From NCBI GenBank assembly GCA_030427405.1, contig JAUHXK010000006.1:124001-188000 (forward strand): a stretch of 64,000 nt of DNA, given 5' to 3'. Below, one piece after another: positions 17,476 through 25,163 of the stretch; position 1 is the stretch's first letter; every line of letters starts with the position of its first letter. The notes under the pieces were generated by a model. It searched no databases and was not told the origin of the DNA. It saw only the letters and a list, made by a program, of their open reading frames with translations. A program made the translations under genes and the position numbers. The stretch comes from Alphaproteobacteria bacterium (GTDB taxonomy: Bacteria > Pseudomonadota > Alphaproteobacteria > Rhodobacterales > Rhodobacteraceae).

Positions 17476-18735
17476 ATGCATTCCATGTTCAAGCGCACGG
17501 CGGCGGCGTTGGCTGCCAGTGTGGCACTTGCCGTTCCGGCCTCGGCCGAGCTGACGGGCGAGCTGCGCATCTTTCTGGACACATCGAACCCCGCGCCCCG
17601 CGCGACGATGGAGGCGATGATCGAACGGTTCCAGGCCCAGCACCCGGACCTGGCCATAGAAACCACCGTGATCGATCGTGAGGCCTACAAGACCCAGATC
17701 CGCAACTTTCTGACGGCAGACACGCCCGATGTGGCCACCTGGTATGCCGCCAATCGCATGAAACCCTATGTCGAAGCGGGTCTGTTCGAGGACGTATCGG
17801 ACCTGTGGGCCGAACCCGAGATCGCCGAGAACCTGGCGTCGACCAAGGGCGCAATGACCATCGACGGCAAACAATGGGGTGTTCCCTATACCTACTACCA
17901 GTGGGGCGTTTACTATCGCAAAGACATCTTTGACGAACTGGGCCTGACCGAACCGACCACCTGGGAAGAAGAGCTGGCGAACTGTCAGAAGATCGTCGAT
18001 TCTGGCCGCGCCTGCTATACCATCGGGACCAAGTTCCTGTGGACCGCCGGCGGCTGGTTCGATTACCTGAACATGCGCACCAATGGGTTCGAGTTTCACA
18101 ATCAACTCGCCAATGGCGAAATCAGCTGGGAAGACGACCGGGTCAAGCAGACCTTCGCCAACTGGAAACAGCTGATCGACATGGGCGCCTTCATCGACAA
18201 CCACCAGACCTATAGCTGGCAAGAGGCGCTGCCCTTCATGGTCAAAGGCGACGCCGCCGCGTATCTGATGGGCAATTTCGCCGTTGCACCGCTGCGCGAT
18301 GCCGGGCTGACCGACGACCAGCTGGATTTCTATCAGTTCGTGGCGATCAACCCCGATGTCGCATTGGCCGAAGACGCCCCGACCGACACGTTCCACATCC
18401 CGGCCAACGCCGCAAACAAGGAAGCGGCGCGCGAATTCCTGCGCTTCGTGGTCTCGGCGGATGAACAGACCGAAATCAACAATGGCGCAAATCTCGGCCA
18501 GTTGCCGGTCAACGCACAGTCGGCGGTAGATGACGATAAGTTCCTGCAACAGGGCTTTGCCATGCTGTCATCCAACAGCCCCGGCGGCGTCGCCCAGTTC
18601 TGGGACCGTGACGCCCCGGCGGAAATGGCCAAGGCATCGATGGAGGGGTTCCAGGAATTCATGGTCAAACCCGACAATTTGGACCGCATCCTGGCCAAGC
18701 TGGAACGCGCCCGCGAGCGCATCTACGACAACTGA
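17476..18735 (+). CDS. Sugar ABC transporter substrate-binding protein (CUT1)
   Basis: A periplasmic binding protein of about 419 aa. It has a Sec signal peptide (positive FKR, hydrophobic run, cleavage near VPASA-E at about residue 24) and the extracellular solute-binding family 1 fold: LRIFLDTSNPAPRATMEAMIERF, DTPDVATWYAANRM near 90, GVPYTYYQWGVYYRKDIFDELGL split over 135-160, and KGDAAAYLMGNF near 255. The ATG at 17476 follows GGGAGGAAACC. Two permease genes and galactoside catabolic genes follow, so the ligand is probably an alpha- or beta-galactoside or galactose. A strong hairpin lies immediately downstream. Confidence 0.9.
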   Translation: MHSMFKRTAAALAASVALAVPASAELTGELRIFLDTSNPAPRATMEAMIERFQAQHPDLAIETTVIDREAYKTQIRNFLTADTPDVATWYAANRMKPYVEAGLFEDVSDLWAEPEIAENLASTKGAMTIDGKQWGVPYTYYQWGVYYRKDIFDELGLTEPTTWEEELANCQKIVDSGRACYTIGTKFLWTAGGWFDYLNMRTNGFEFHNQLANGEISWEDDRVKQTFANWKQLIDMGAFIDNHQTYSWQEALPFMVKGDAAAYLMGNFAVAPLRDAGLTDDQLDFYQFVAINPDVALAEDAPTDTFHIPANAANKEAAREFLRFVVSADEQTEINNGANLGQLPVNAQSAVDDDKFLQQGFAMLSSNSPGGVAQFWDRDAPAEMAKASMEGFQEFMVKPDNLDRILAKLERARERIYDN

Positions 18736-18741
18736 TCCGGT

Positions 18742-18765
18742 CAGGCCGGGCCCCTGCCCGGCCTG
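18742..18765 (+). promoter_or_regulatory. Intra-operon hairpin after the binding-protein gene
   Basis: A perfect 10-bp stem (CAGGCCGGGC / GCCCGGCCTG) with a CCCT loop starts 6 nt after the stop codon and has no U tract. It is likely an mRNA-stabilising or attenuating structure between the binding protein and the permeases. Confidence 0.6.
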
Positions 18766-18833
18766 CACCTCAACCTGCGCAAGGCGGGTGCCAACCCGTC
18801 TTGCTCCTTTGACCCGAACCCCGAGTTTTGCGC

Positions 18834-19757
18834 ATGTCAGCCGTCGACGCCCCCGATCACGAGAGCTGGTTCCACCGCAACCAACAGCGCATCGCCCCGT
18901 GGCTGTTTCTTGCGCCCGGCCTGCTGTTTTTCATGGTCTATGTGATCATCCCGGTGTTTCAATCCTTCAACCTGTCGCTTTATGAATGGGACGGGCTGGG
19001 TACGGCCGAATATGTCGGCATGCGCAATTACGAAGACCTGTATTGGGAATGGGTCGACCGGGATGCCTTCTTTACCTCGCTCAAGAACAACCTGATCTGG
19101 CTGGTATTGTATCTCGCCGCAATCCCCGCGGGCCTGTTCATCGCCCTGTTCCTGAACCAGACCGTCTGGGGCATTCGCCTCTACAAATCCCTGTTCTTCT
19201 TTCCCTTCGTCATCTCTCAGGTGGTGGTCGGCCTGGTCTTCACCTGGTTCTACGACCCCACATTCGGCCTGCTGAACGAGTTTCTGGGCCTGTTCGGGCT
19301 GGGACCGCTGAACGTATTGGGCGATGAGCGCTTTGTGACCTTTGGCATCATCTTTGCGGGTCTCTGGCCACAAACCGCTTATTGCATGATCCTGTACCTG
19401 ACCGGCCTGAACGCTGTCGATCCCGAACAAATCGAGGCCGGACGGCTGGACGGCGCCAAGGGGGCGCGGATGCTGTGGCACATCATCCTGCCGCAACTGC
19501 GCCCGGCCACCTTTATTGCCTTTGTTGTCACTATCATCGGCGCGCTGCGGTCCTTTGACCTGATCTCGATCATGACGCAGGGTGGCCCGTTCGGGTCGTC
19601 CCGCGTGCTGGCCTATTACATGTTCGAGGTTGCGCTGTCCGAATATGGCTTCCGCATGGGATACGGCGCGGCCATTGCCGTGATCCTGTTCCTGATCATG
19701 CTGTGTTTCATCGCCTACTTCCTGTGGTCGATGTACCGCGAAGAACGGGGGCATTGA
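18834..19757 (+). CDS. Sugar ABC transporter permease (MalF/UgpA type)
   Basis: An inner-membrane subunit with about six transmembrane segments, beginning after a cytoplasmic N-terminus (WLFLAPGLLFFMVYVIIPVF). The coupling motif EAGRLDGAKGARMLWHIILP near residue 203 is the conserved EAA loop that meets the ATPase. At 307 aa it is normal for the first CUT1 permease. The ATG at 18834 is chosen; a TTG two codons earlier is possible, and the ribosome site is weak. It lies in tandem with the next permease (gap of 1 nt). Confidence 0.9.
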   Translation: MSAVDAPDHESWFHRNQQRIAPWLFLAPGLLFFMVYVIIPVFQSFNLSLYEWDGLGTAEYVGMRNYEDLYWEWVDRDAFFTSLKNNLIWLVLYLAAIPAGLFIALFLNQTVWGIRLYKSLFFFPFVISQVVVGLVFTWFYDPTFGLLNEFLGLFGLGPLNVLGDERFVTFGIIFAGLWPQTAYCMILYLTGLNAVDPEQIEAGRLDGAKGARMLWHIILPQLRPATFIAFVVTIIGALRSFDLISIMTQGGPFGSSRVLAYYMFEVALSEYGFRMGYGAAIAVILFLIMLCFIAYFLWSMYREERGH

Positions 19758-19758
19758 G

Positions 19759-20607
19759 ATGTTTCCCAAACCCATCGAGAAACAACCCCGCGCGGCACAG
19801 ATCACCTATCAGGCGATGCTGCCACTGGCCCTGCTGCTGTGGCTTGGCCCGCTGCTGGCGGTTGCGCTGTTTTCGGTCAAACCCGAGGCCGATTTCACCA
19901 ACGCGAACTATTGGGGGATGCCGTCCAGCTTTGAGGGTGCGTTCAACTATGGGCAGGTCTTCTTCAACTCGGACATGCCGCGATACCTGTTGAACTCGTT
20001 TTTGATCACGGTCCCCACTGTGATCGGCGCGGTTGCCCTCAGTTGCATGACCGGCTTTGCCCTGGGCATCTACAAGTTCAAATCGAACTTGTGGATCTTT
20101 TTCATGTTCGTCGCGGGCAATTTCGTACCGTTCCAGATCCTGATGGTGCCCGTGCGCGACCTGACCCTGCAACTGGGCCTTTACAACACCAAGACCGGGC
20201 TGGTCCTGTTCCACATCGCCTTTCAGACCGGGTTTTGCACGCTGTTCATGCGCAACTTCATCCGTGCCCTGCCCTTTGAGCTGATCGAAGCCGCCCGGGT
20301 CGAGGGCATCAGTGAATGGCGCATCTTCTGGTACGTGGTCCTGCCCCTGATGAAACCCGCAATCGCGGCGCTTAGCGTGCTGATCTTCACCTTCATCTGG
20401 AACGATTATTTCTGGGCCGTGGTGCTGACTCAGGGCGCCGAAAGCCAGCCGGTAACGGCAGGCATCACCAGCTTCAACGCCCAGTTCCGTGCGGCCTATC
20501 AATTGATGAGCGCCGGGTCCATCGTTGCCGCCCTGCCGCCGGTGGCCATGTTCTTCCTGATGCAGAAACACTTTATCGCGGGCCTGACGCTCGGAGCTGT
20601 CAAGTGA
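19759..20607 (+). CDS. Sugar ABC transporter permease (MalG/UgpE type)
   Basis: The second inner-membrane subunit of the importer, 282 aa with six predicted transmembrane segments (first at about residues 23-40, ALLLWLGPLLAVALFSV). The EAA loop reads EAARVEGISEWRIFWYVVLP near residue 176. Its ATG follows the previous stop by 1 nt, so translation is coupled. It ends 22 nt before the GH4 gene, which keeps uptake and hydrolysis on one transcript. Confidence 0.9.
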   Translation: MFPKPIEKQPRAAQITYQAMLPLALLLWLGPLLAVALFSVKPEADFTNANYWGMPSSFEGAFNYGQVFFNSDMPRYLLNSFLITVPTVIGAVALSCMTGFALGIYKFKSNLWIFFMFVAGNFVPFQILMVPVRDLTLQLGLYNTKTGLVLFHIAFQTGFCTLFMRNFIRALPFELIEAARVEGISEWRIFWYVVLPLMKPAIAALSVLIFTFIWNDYFWAVVLTQGAESQPVTAGITSFNAQFRAAYQLMSAGSIVAALPPVAMFFLMQKHFIAGLTLGAVK

Positions 20608-20629
20608 CACCAAACCTGAGAACCACGAC

Positions 20630-21970
20630 ATGACCAAGATCACCTTCATCGGTGCGGGCTCCACGATCTTCATGCAGAACATCGTGGGGGATGCCTTGCT
20701 GACCCCCTCGCTGGCCAACAGCCATTTCGCCCTGATGGATATCGATCCCCAGCGGCTGGCCGAAAGCGAAACGGTCGCCCGTTCCATGATCCGCACCGTC
20801 GGAACCGGAGCAACAGTGACAACCCATACCGACCGCCGCGCAGCGCTGGACGGCGCGGATTTCGTGGTTACCGCCTTTCAGATCGGCGGGTACAAGCCCT
20901 GCACCGTCACAGATTTCGACATTCCCAAACAATACGGCCTGCGCCAGACCATCGCCGATACGCTTGGCGTGGGGGGCATCATGCGCGGCCTGCGCACGGT
21001 TCCGGTCCTGTGGGACGTGGCGCAGGACATGATGCTGCTCTGTCCGAACGCGACCCTGCTGCAATATGTCAACCCGATGGCCATAAACACCTGGGCCCTG
21101 GCCGAGCAATTCCCCGCCCTCAAGCAGGTTGGCCTGTGCCATTCGGTCCAGAACACGGTCCAGGAACTGGCCCATGATCTGGACCTGCCCAAGGGTGACA
21201 TCCGATACAAGGTCGCGGGCGTGAACCACGTCGCCTTCTTTTTGCGACTGGAACACCAGGGCCGTGACCTCTACCCCGCGCTCCGGCAGGGTTATGCCAG
21301 CGGACGGCTTCCGAAACCGCCCCTGCTGATGCCGCGCTGCGCAAACAAAGTCCGGTACGAGGTGATGGATCACCTGGGCTATTTCTGCACCGAAAGCTCG
21401 GAACATCTGGCCGAATATGTCCCCTGGTTCATCAAAGACGGGCGCGACGACCTGATCGAACAATTCAGCATTCCGCTGGATGAATATCCCACCCGCTGCG
21501 AAGAGCAGGTCGCGGGTTGGAAAGAACAGGCGAAAACCCTGACAGATGGCCGCAAGATCGATGTCACCCGCAGCCACGAATTTGCCGCCGACCTGATGAA
21601 CGCCATCGTCACCGACACGCCCTATGTGGCCTATGGGAACCTGCCCAATACCGGGCAGATCCCGCAACTGCCCCAGGGCGCAGCAGTCGAAACGCCCTGC
21701 CTGGTCGACGCCAACGGCATCCAGCCCTCGGTTGTCACCGACATTCCGCCGCAACTGGTCGCGCTGATGCGCACGCAGATCAACGTGCAGGAACTGACCG
21801 TGCGCGCCCTGACCCAGCAGAACCCAGAATATATCTACCACGCCGCCATGATGGACCCCCACACAGCGGCCGAACTGGACTTGCGCCAAATCCGAAGCCT
21901 CGTCACCGACCTGCTGAATGCGCATTCCGACTGGCTGCCGGACTGGTGCCGCCCACCCCGCGCCGCCTGA
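20630..21970 (+). CDS. melA: Glycoside hydrolase family 4, probable alpha-galactosidase
   Basis: GH4 enzymes use NAD and a divalent metal for a redox-elimination hydrolysis. The N-terminal NAD motif is TFIGAGSTIFMQNIV. The MelA-like features are VVTAFQIGGYKPCTVTDFDI near residue 84, GGIMRGLRTVPVLWDVAQDM near 115, YVNPMAINTWAL near 145 and CHSVQ near 167 with the metal-binding cysteine and histidine. NHVAFFLRL lies near 199. At 446 aa it is full length. It would release galactose from melibiose- or raffinose-type sugars in the cytoplasm for the genes that follow. GH4 also holds glucuronidases and glucosidases, so substrate is inferred from similarity and context. Confidence 0.87.
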   Translation: MTKITFIGAGSTIFMQNIVGDALLTPSLANSHFALMDIDPQRLAESETVARSMIRTVGTGATVTTHTDRRAALDGADFVVTAFQIGGYKPCTVTDFDIPKQYGLRQTIADTLGVGGIMRGLRTVPVLWDVAQDMMLLCPNATLLQYVNPMAINTWALAEQFPALKQVGLCHSVQNTVQELAHDLDLPKGDIRYKVAGVNHVAFFLRLEHQGRDLYPALRQGYASGRLPKPPLLMPRCANKVRYEVMDHLGYFCTESSEHLAEYVPWFIKDGRDDLIEQFSIPLDEYPTRCEEQVAGWKEQAKTLTDGRKIDVTRSHEFAADLMNAIVTDTPYVAYGNLPNTGQIPQLPQGAAVETPCLVDANGIQPSVVTDIPPQLVALMRTQINVQELTVRALTQQNPEYIYHAAMMDPHTAAELDLRQIRSLVTDLLNAHSDWLPDWCRPPRAA

Positions 21971-22035
21971 TCTTCATCTTTTCAAAAATACTCAGAAAAC
22001 GGCCCCCAAAACGGCCCAAGGCCGAGAAAGACTTG

Positions 22036-22806
22036 ATGATGGACCCGATTGCCAGATTTCCCGACCTCGACGGCGCCTCCGTCTATATCACCGGCGGAGG
22101 CTCGGGCGTCGGGGCCGCGCTGACCGACGGTTTCTTGGCGCAGGGCGCGCAGGTCGCCTTTATCGGGCGCTCGGACGCAAGTGGTTTTGTCGAAGAGATG
22201 CGCAGCAAACACGGGCGCGCGCCTCTGTTCCTGCAGGGCGACATGACCGATACCGATGTTTTGCATGCAACAATGACCGAGGCCGCCCGGACCCATGGTC
22301 CGCTGACCGTCCTGATCAACAATGCCGCCAACGACCAGCGCCACACGCTGCAAGACACCACGAGCGCATTCTGGGACCAGATGATCGAGGTCAACCTCAA
22401 GGCCTATTTCTTTGCCTGTCAGGAAGCCGCAAGGCAGATGGGTGAAACCGGCGGCGCGATCGTCAATTTCAGCTCGGTCAGCTACATGATGGGCAATGCG
22501 GGATACCCGGTCTATACCACCGCAAATGCGGGAATCACGGGCATGACCCGGTCGCTGGCCCGCGAACTGGGACCAAACAACATCCGGGTCAACGCGCTGG
22601 CGCCCGGCTGGGTCCTGACGCAGAAACAAATGGATAAATGGGCCACGCCCGAAGACCTGGCCGCGCATCTGGACCGCCAATGCCTCAAGGAACACCTGGC
22701 CCCTGCCGATATGGTCGAACCGACGCTGTTTTTGGCATCGCGCGCCAGCCGGGCGATGACGGGCCAGTGCATGGTGGTCGATGGCGGCGTCGTGGTGACG
22801 GGGTGA
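22036..22806 (+). CDS. Short-chain dehydrogenase, probable D-galactose 1-dehydrogenase
   Basis: A classical SDR of 256 aa: cofactor motif TGGGSGVGAALTDGF near residue 19, NNAAND near 95, catalytic Ser in NFSSVSYMMGNAGYPVY near 142, the YxxxN/K region (YTTANAGITGMTRSLA, where Asn replaces the usual Lys three residues after YTTA), and the C-terminal GQCMVVDGGVVVTG. Given DgoK, DgoA and lactonase genes after it, it most likely oxidises galactose to galactonolactone, but it could act on another sugar acid. The ATG at 22036 begins MMDPIARF; no strong ribosome site is seen. The active-site Lys should be checked by alignment. Confidence 0.75.
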   Translation: MMDPIARFPDLDGASVYITGGGSGVGAALTDGFLAQGAQVAFIGRSDASGFVEEMRSKHGRAPLFLQGDMTDTDVLHATMTEAARTHGPLTVLINNAANDQRHTLQDTTSAFWDQMIEVNLKAYFFACQEAARQMGETGGAIVNFSSVSYMMGNAGYPVYTTANAGITGMTRSLARELGPNNIRVNALAPGWVLTQKQMDKWATPEDLAAHLDRQCLKEHLAPADMVEPTLFLASRASRAMTGQCMVVDGGVVVTG

Positions 22807-22807
22807 C

Positions 22808-23704
22808 ATGATGAATACGGAATGGATCGCGGTTGACTGGGGCACGTCCCACCTGCGCGCATGGGCGATGCGGGGTGAAACCGTTTTGCACCACGCCCGG
22901 TCCGGGGCGGGCATGTCCCGCGTGAATCGCGACGGGTTCCAATCCGCGCTGCTGTCGCTGGTCGAAAGCTGGCTTGGCCCGGCCCCGGTGGATGTGATCG
23001 CCTGCGGTATGGTCGGCGCACGACAGGGCTGGGTCGAGGCCCCCTATTCTGCCGTTCCCTGCCCCGCGCTGCCCGTCTGCCCGGTCCGGGTCCCGGGTAC
23101 CGACCCCCGCATTCGCGCCTTCGTCGTGCCCGGATTGAAACAGAACGAGCCCGCCGATGTCATGCGCGGCGAGGAAACCCAGATCGCGGGGTTCCTTTCC
23201 CCGCGCCCACACTGGGACGGGGTCATCTGCCTGCCCGGAACACATACCAAATGGGTTCAGGTCAGCGCAGGCGAGGTCATAAGCTTCCGAACCTTCATGA
23301 CCGGCGAGATGTTCGACCTTTTGTGCGGGCAATCCGTGCTGAAGCATTCCGTCGGCGATGGCTGGGACGAAGCCGCCTTTGGCGACGCGGTTGCCGACAC
23401 GCTGTCGCGCCCCGAAAACCTTGCCGCGCGCCTGTTCGGCATCCGCGCCGCAGACCTGCTTCGGGGTCAGGACACAGGCCGTGCGCGGGCACGGCTGTCC
23501 GGACTGCTGCTTGGCGCCGAACTGGCGGCCACGCGGCCCTATTGGCTGGGCCAGCAAATCGCCATCATCGGATCCCCTGACCTGTCTGCCGCCTATGCCG
23601 CGGCACTGAAACAACAGGGCGCGTTTTGCGAGATCGCCGACGCCACACAGGCAACACTGGCCGGGTTGTCACAGGCCCGAAACCTGACGAGGCAAACCAC
23701 ATGA
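22808..23704 (+). CDS. dgoK: 2-dehydro-3-deoxygalactonokinase
   Basis: It phosphorylates 2-keto-3-deoxygalactonate with ATP in the galactonate branch of the De Ley-Doudoroff pathway. The N-terminus AVDWGTSHLRAWAM is the phosphate-binding motif of DgoK, and GAGMSRV, GMVGARQGWVEAPY near residue 60, and PGTHTKWVQV near 142 are family hallmarks. At 298 aa it has normal length. It starts 1 nt after the SDR stop and its end overlaps dgoA in ATGA, so it is firmly in the operon. Confidence 0.92.
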   Translation: MMNTEWIAVDWGTSHLRAWAMRGETVLHHARSGAGMSRVNRDGFQSALLSLVESWLGPAPVDVIACGMVGARQGWVEAPYSAVPCPALPVCPVRVPGTDPRIRAFVVPGLKQNEPADVMRGEETQIAGFLSPRPHWDGVICLPGTHTKWVQVSAGEVISFRTFMTGEMFDLLCGQSVLKHSVGDGWDEAAFGDAVADTLSRPENLAARLFGIRAADLLRGQDTGRARARLSGLLLGAELAATRPYWLGQQIAIIGSPDLSAAYAAALKQQGAFCEIADATQATLAGLSQARNLTRQTT

Positions 23705-24306
23705 GCCGACCTGTAATTGCCATTTTACGCGGCCTGCGCCCAAGCGAGGCCGAACCAATTGGCCGCGTTCTGCTGGATGCAGGCATCGACCGGATCGAAG
23801 TACCGCTGAATTCGCCTGATCCACTGGACAGCATCGCGGCCCTGGCCGCGGCCTTTGGCGATCGCGCGCTGATCGGGGCGGGAACCGTCCTGTCCGCGCA
23901 ACAGGTCGATCAGGTGGCCAAGGCAGGCGGCAGGCTGATCGTTTCACCAAACTGCGATGCTCAGGTCATAGGACGCTCGGTCGCGCTGAATCTGCAAAGC
24001 TGGCCGGGCATCTTTACCCCGACCGAGGCCTTTACCGCCCTGTCTGCCGGGGCGACCGGCCTGAAACTGTTTCCGGGGTCCATGGCCGGTCCGACGGGGC
24101 TTGCCGCCCTCCGGGCGGTCTTGCCGCAGGGCACACAGGTCTATGCGGTTGGCGGCGCGGGCCCCGAGAACTTTGACAGCTGGATCAAGGCGGGCGCTGA
24201 CGGGTTCGGAATCGGCTCGGCCCTGTTCAAACCGGGGATGACCCCGTCCGAGGTGGCCGAGCGCGCCCGGCGGATCGTGTCGGCCTTTGACACGGCGACG
24301 GCATGA
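23701..24306 (+). CDS. dgoA: 2-dehydro-3-deoxy-6-phosphogalactonate aldolase
   Basis: A KDPG/KDPGal class I aldolase that splits the DgoK product into pyruvate and glyceraldehyde-3-phosphate. Seen are PVIAILRGLRPSEA at the N-terminus, IEVPLNSPDP near residue 40, GAGTVLSAQQVDQVAKAGG near 61, IVSPNCD, and the Schiff-base lysine in GATGLKLFPGS near 122. At 201 aa it is full length. Translation is coupled on both sides by 4-base ATGA overlaps with dgoK and the lactonase gene. Confidence 0.92.
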   Translation: MSRPVIAILRGLRPSEAEPIGRVLLDAGIDRIEVPLNSPDPLDSIAALAAAFGDRALIGAGTVLSAQQVDQVAKAGGRLIVSPNCDAQVIGRSVALNLQSWPGIFTPTEAFTALSAGATGLKLFPGSMAGPTGLAALRAVLPQGTQVYAVGGAGPENFDSWIKAGADGFGIGSALFKPGMTPSEVAERARRIVSAFDTATA

Positions 24307-25163
24307 GCCGGGTATTCGACGACCGACCCTGTGCGTTGGGCGAAGGCCCGTTGTGGCACCCCGAACGCAATCAACTGTTCTGGTTCGACATACTCAATAA
24401 ACGCCTGATGACCCGCCAGGACGACCAGCCACACAGCTGGCAATTCGATGAACATGTCTCAGCCGCCGGGTGGGTCGATCACGATACGCTTTTGATTGCC
24501 TCGGAAACCGCATTGTGGCGGTTTGACCTGATACACGGCAAGAAAGACCGCCTGGTCTTGCTTGAGGCGGACAATCCTGTCACCCGCTCGAATGACGGTC
24601 GCGCCGACCCTTGGGGCGGTTTCTGGATCGGAACGATGTGCAAACAGGCGGAACCGGGCGCCGGAGCCATATACCGGTATTGGCGCGGCACGCTGCGACA
24701 GATCGTGGCCGATATCACGATCTCGAACGCGATCTGCTTTGCGCCGGACCGCTCAACCGCCTATTTCTGCGACACTGTTACCGGACAGGTCCGTCGGTGG
24801 GCTTTGAATGCCGACACCGGTTGGCCCGAAGGTGACAGCGTAGTGTTCCTGGACCTGCGCGCCGAGGGTCTTAACCCCGACGGGGCGGTGGTCGATGCCG
24901 CAGGCAACATCTGGATCGCGCAATGGGGGGCCGCCCGGGTCGCGGCCTATGGCCCGGACGGGCGTTTCCTGCACGCGGTCGAATTTGACGCGGCCCATAC
25001 ATCTTGTCCGGCCTTCGGCGGTGACGCGCTGACAACGCTGTTCTGCACCACCGCGCGTCAAGGGCTGGACACGGCCACGGTCGAAAAACATCCCACCAAT
25101 GGCATGACCTTTGCTGCAAACAATGCAGGCCGGGGTCAGCCGGAACACAGGGTCATCCTATGA
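24303..25163 (+). CDS. SMP-30/gluconolactonase family protein, probable galactonolactonase
   Basis: A six-bladed propeller lactonase of 286 aa. The motifs are ALGEGPLWHPERNQLFWFDI at the N-terminus with a metal-binding Glu, SNDGRADPWGGFWIGTM near residue 97, SNAICFAPDRSTAYFCDT near 138 and NPDGAVVDAAGNIWIAQWG near 193 with the catalytic Asp. It probably opens galactono-1,4-lactone made by the SDR. It overlaps dgoA and the GH42 gene by 4 bases each. The galactonate dehydratase that should act next is not in the cluster. Confidence 0.85.
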   Translation: MSRVFDDRPCALGEGPLWHPERNQLFWFDILNKRLMTRQDDQPHSWQFDEHVSAAGWVDHDTLLIASETALWRFDLIHGKKDRLVLLEADNPVTRSNDGRADPWGGFWIGTMCKQAEPGAGAIYRYWRGTLRQIVADITISNAICFAPDRSTAYFCDTVTGQVRRWALNADTGWPEGDSVVFLDLRAEGLNPDGAVVDAAGNIWIAQWGAARVAAYGPDGRFLHAVEFDAAHTSCPAFGGDALTTLFCTTARQGLDTATVEKHPTNGMTFAANNAGRGQPEHRVIL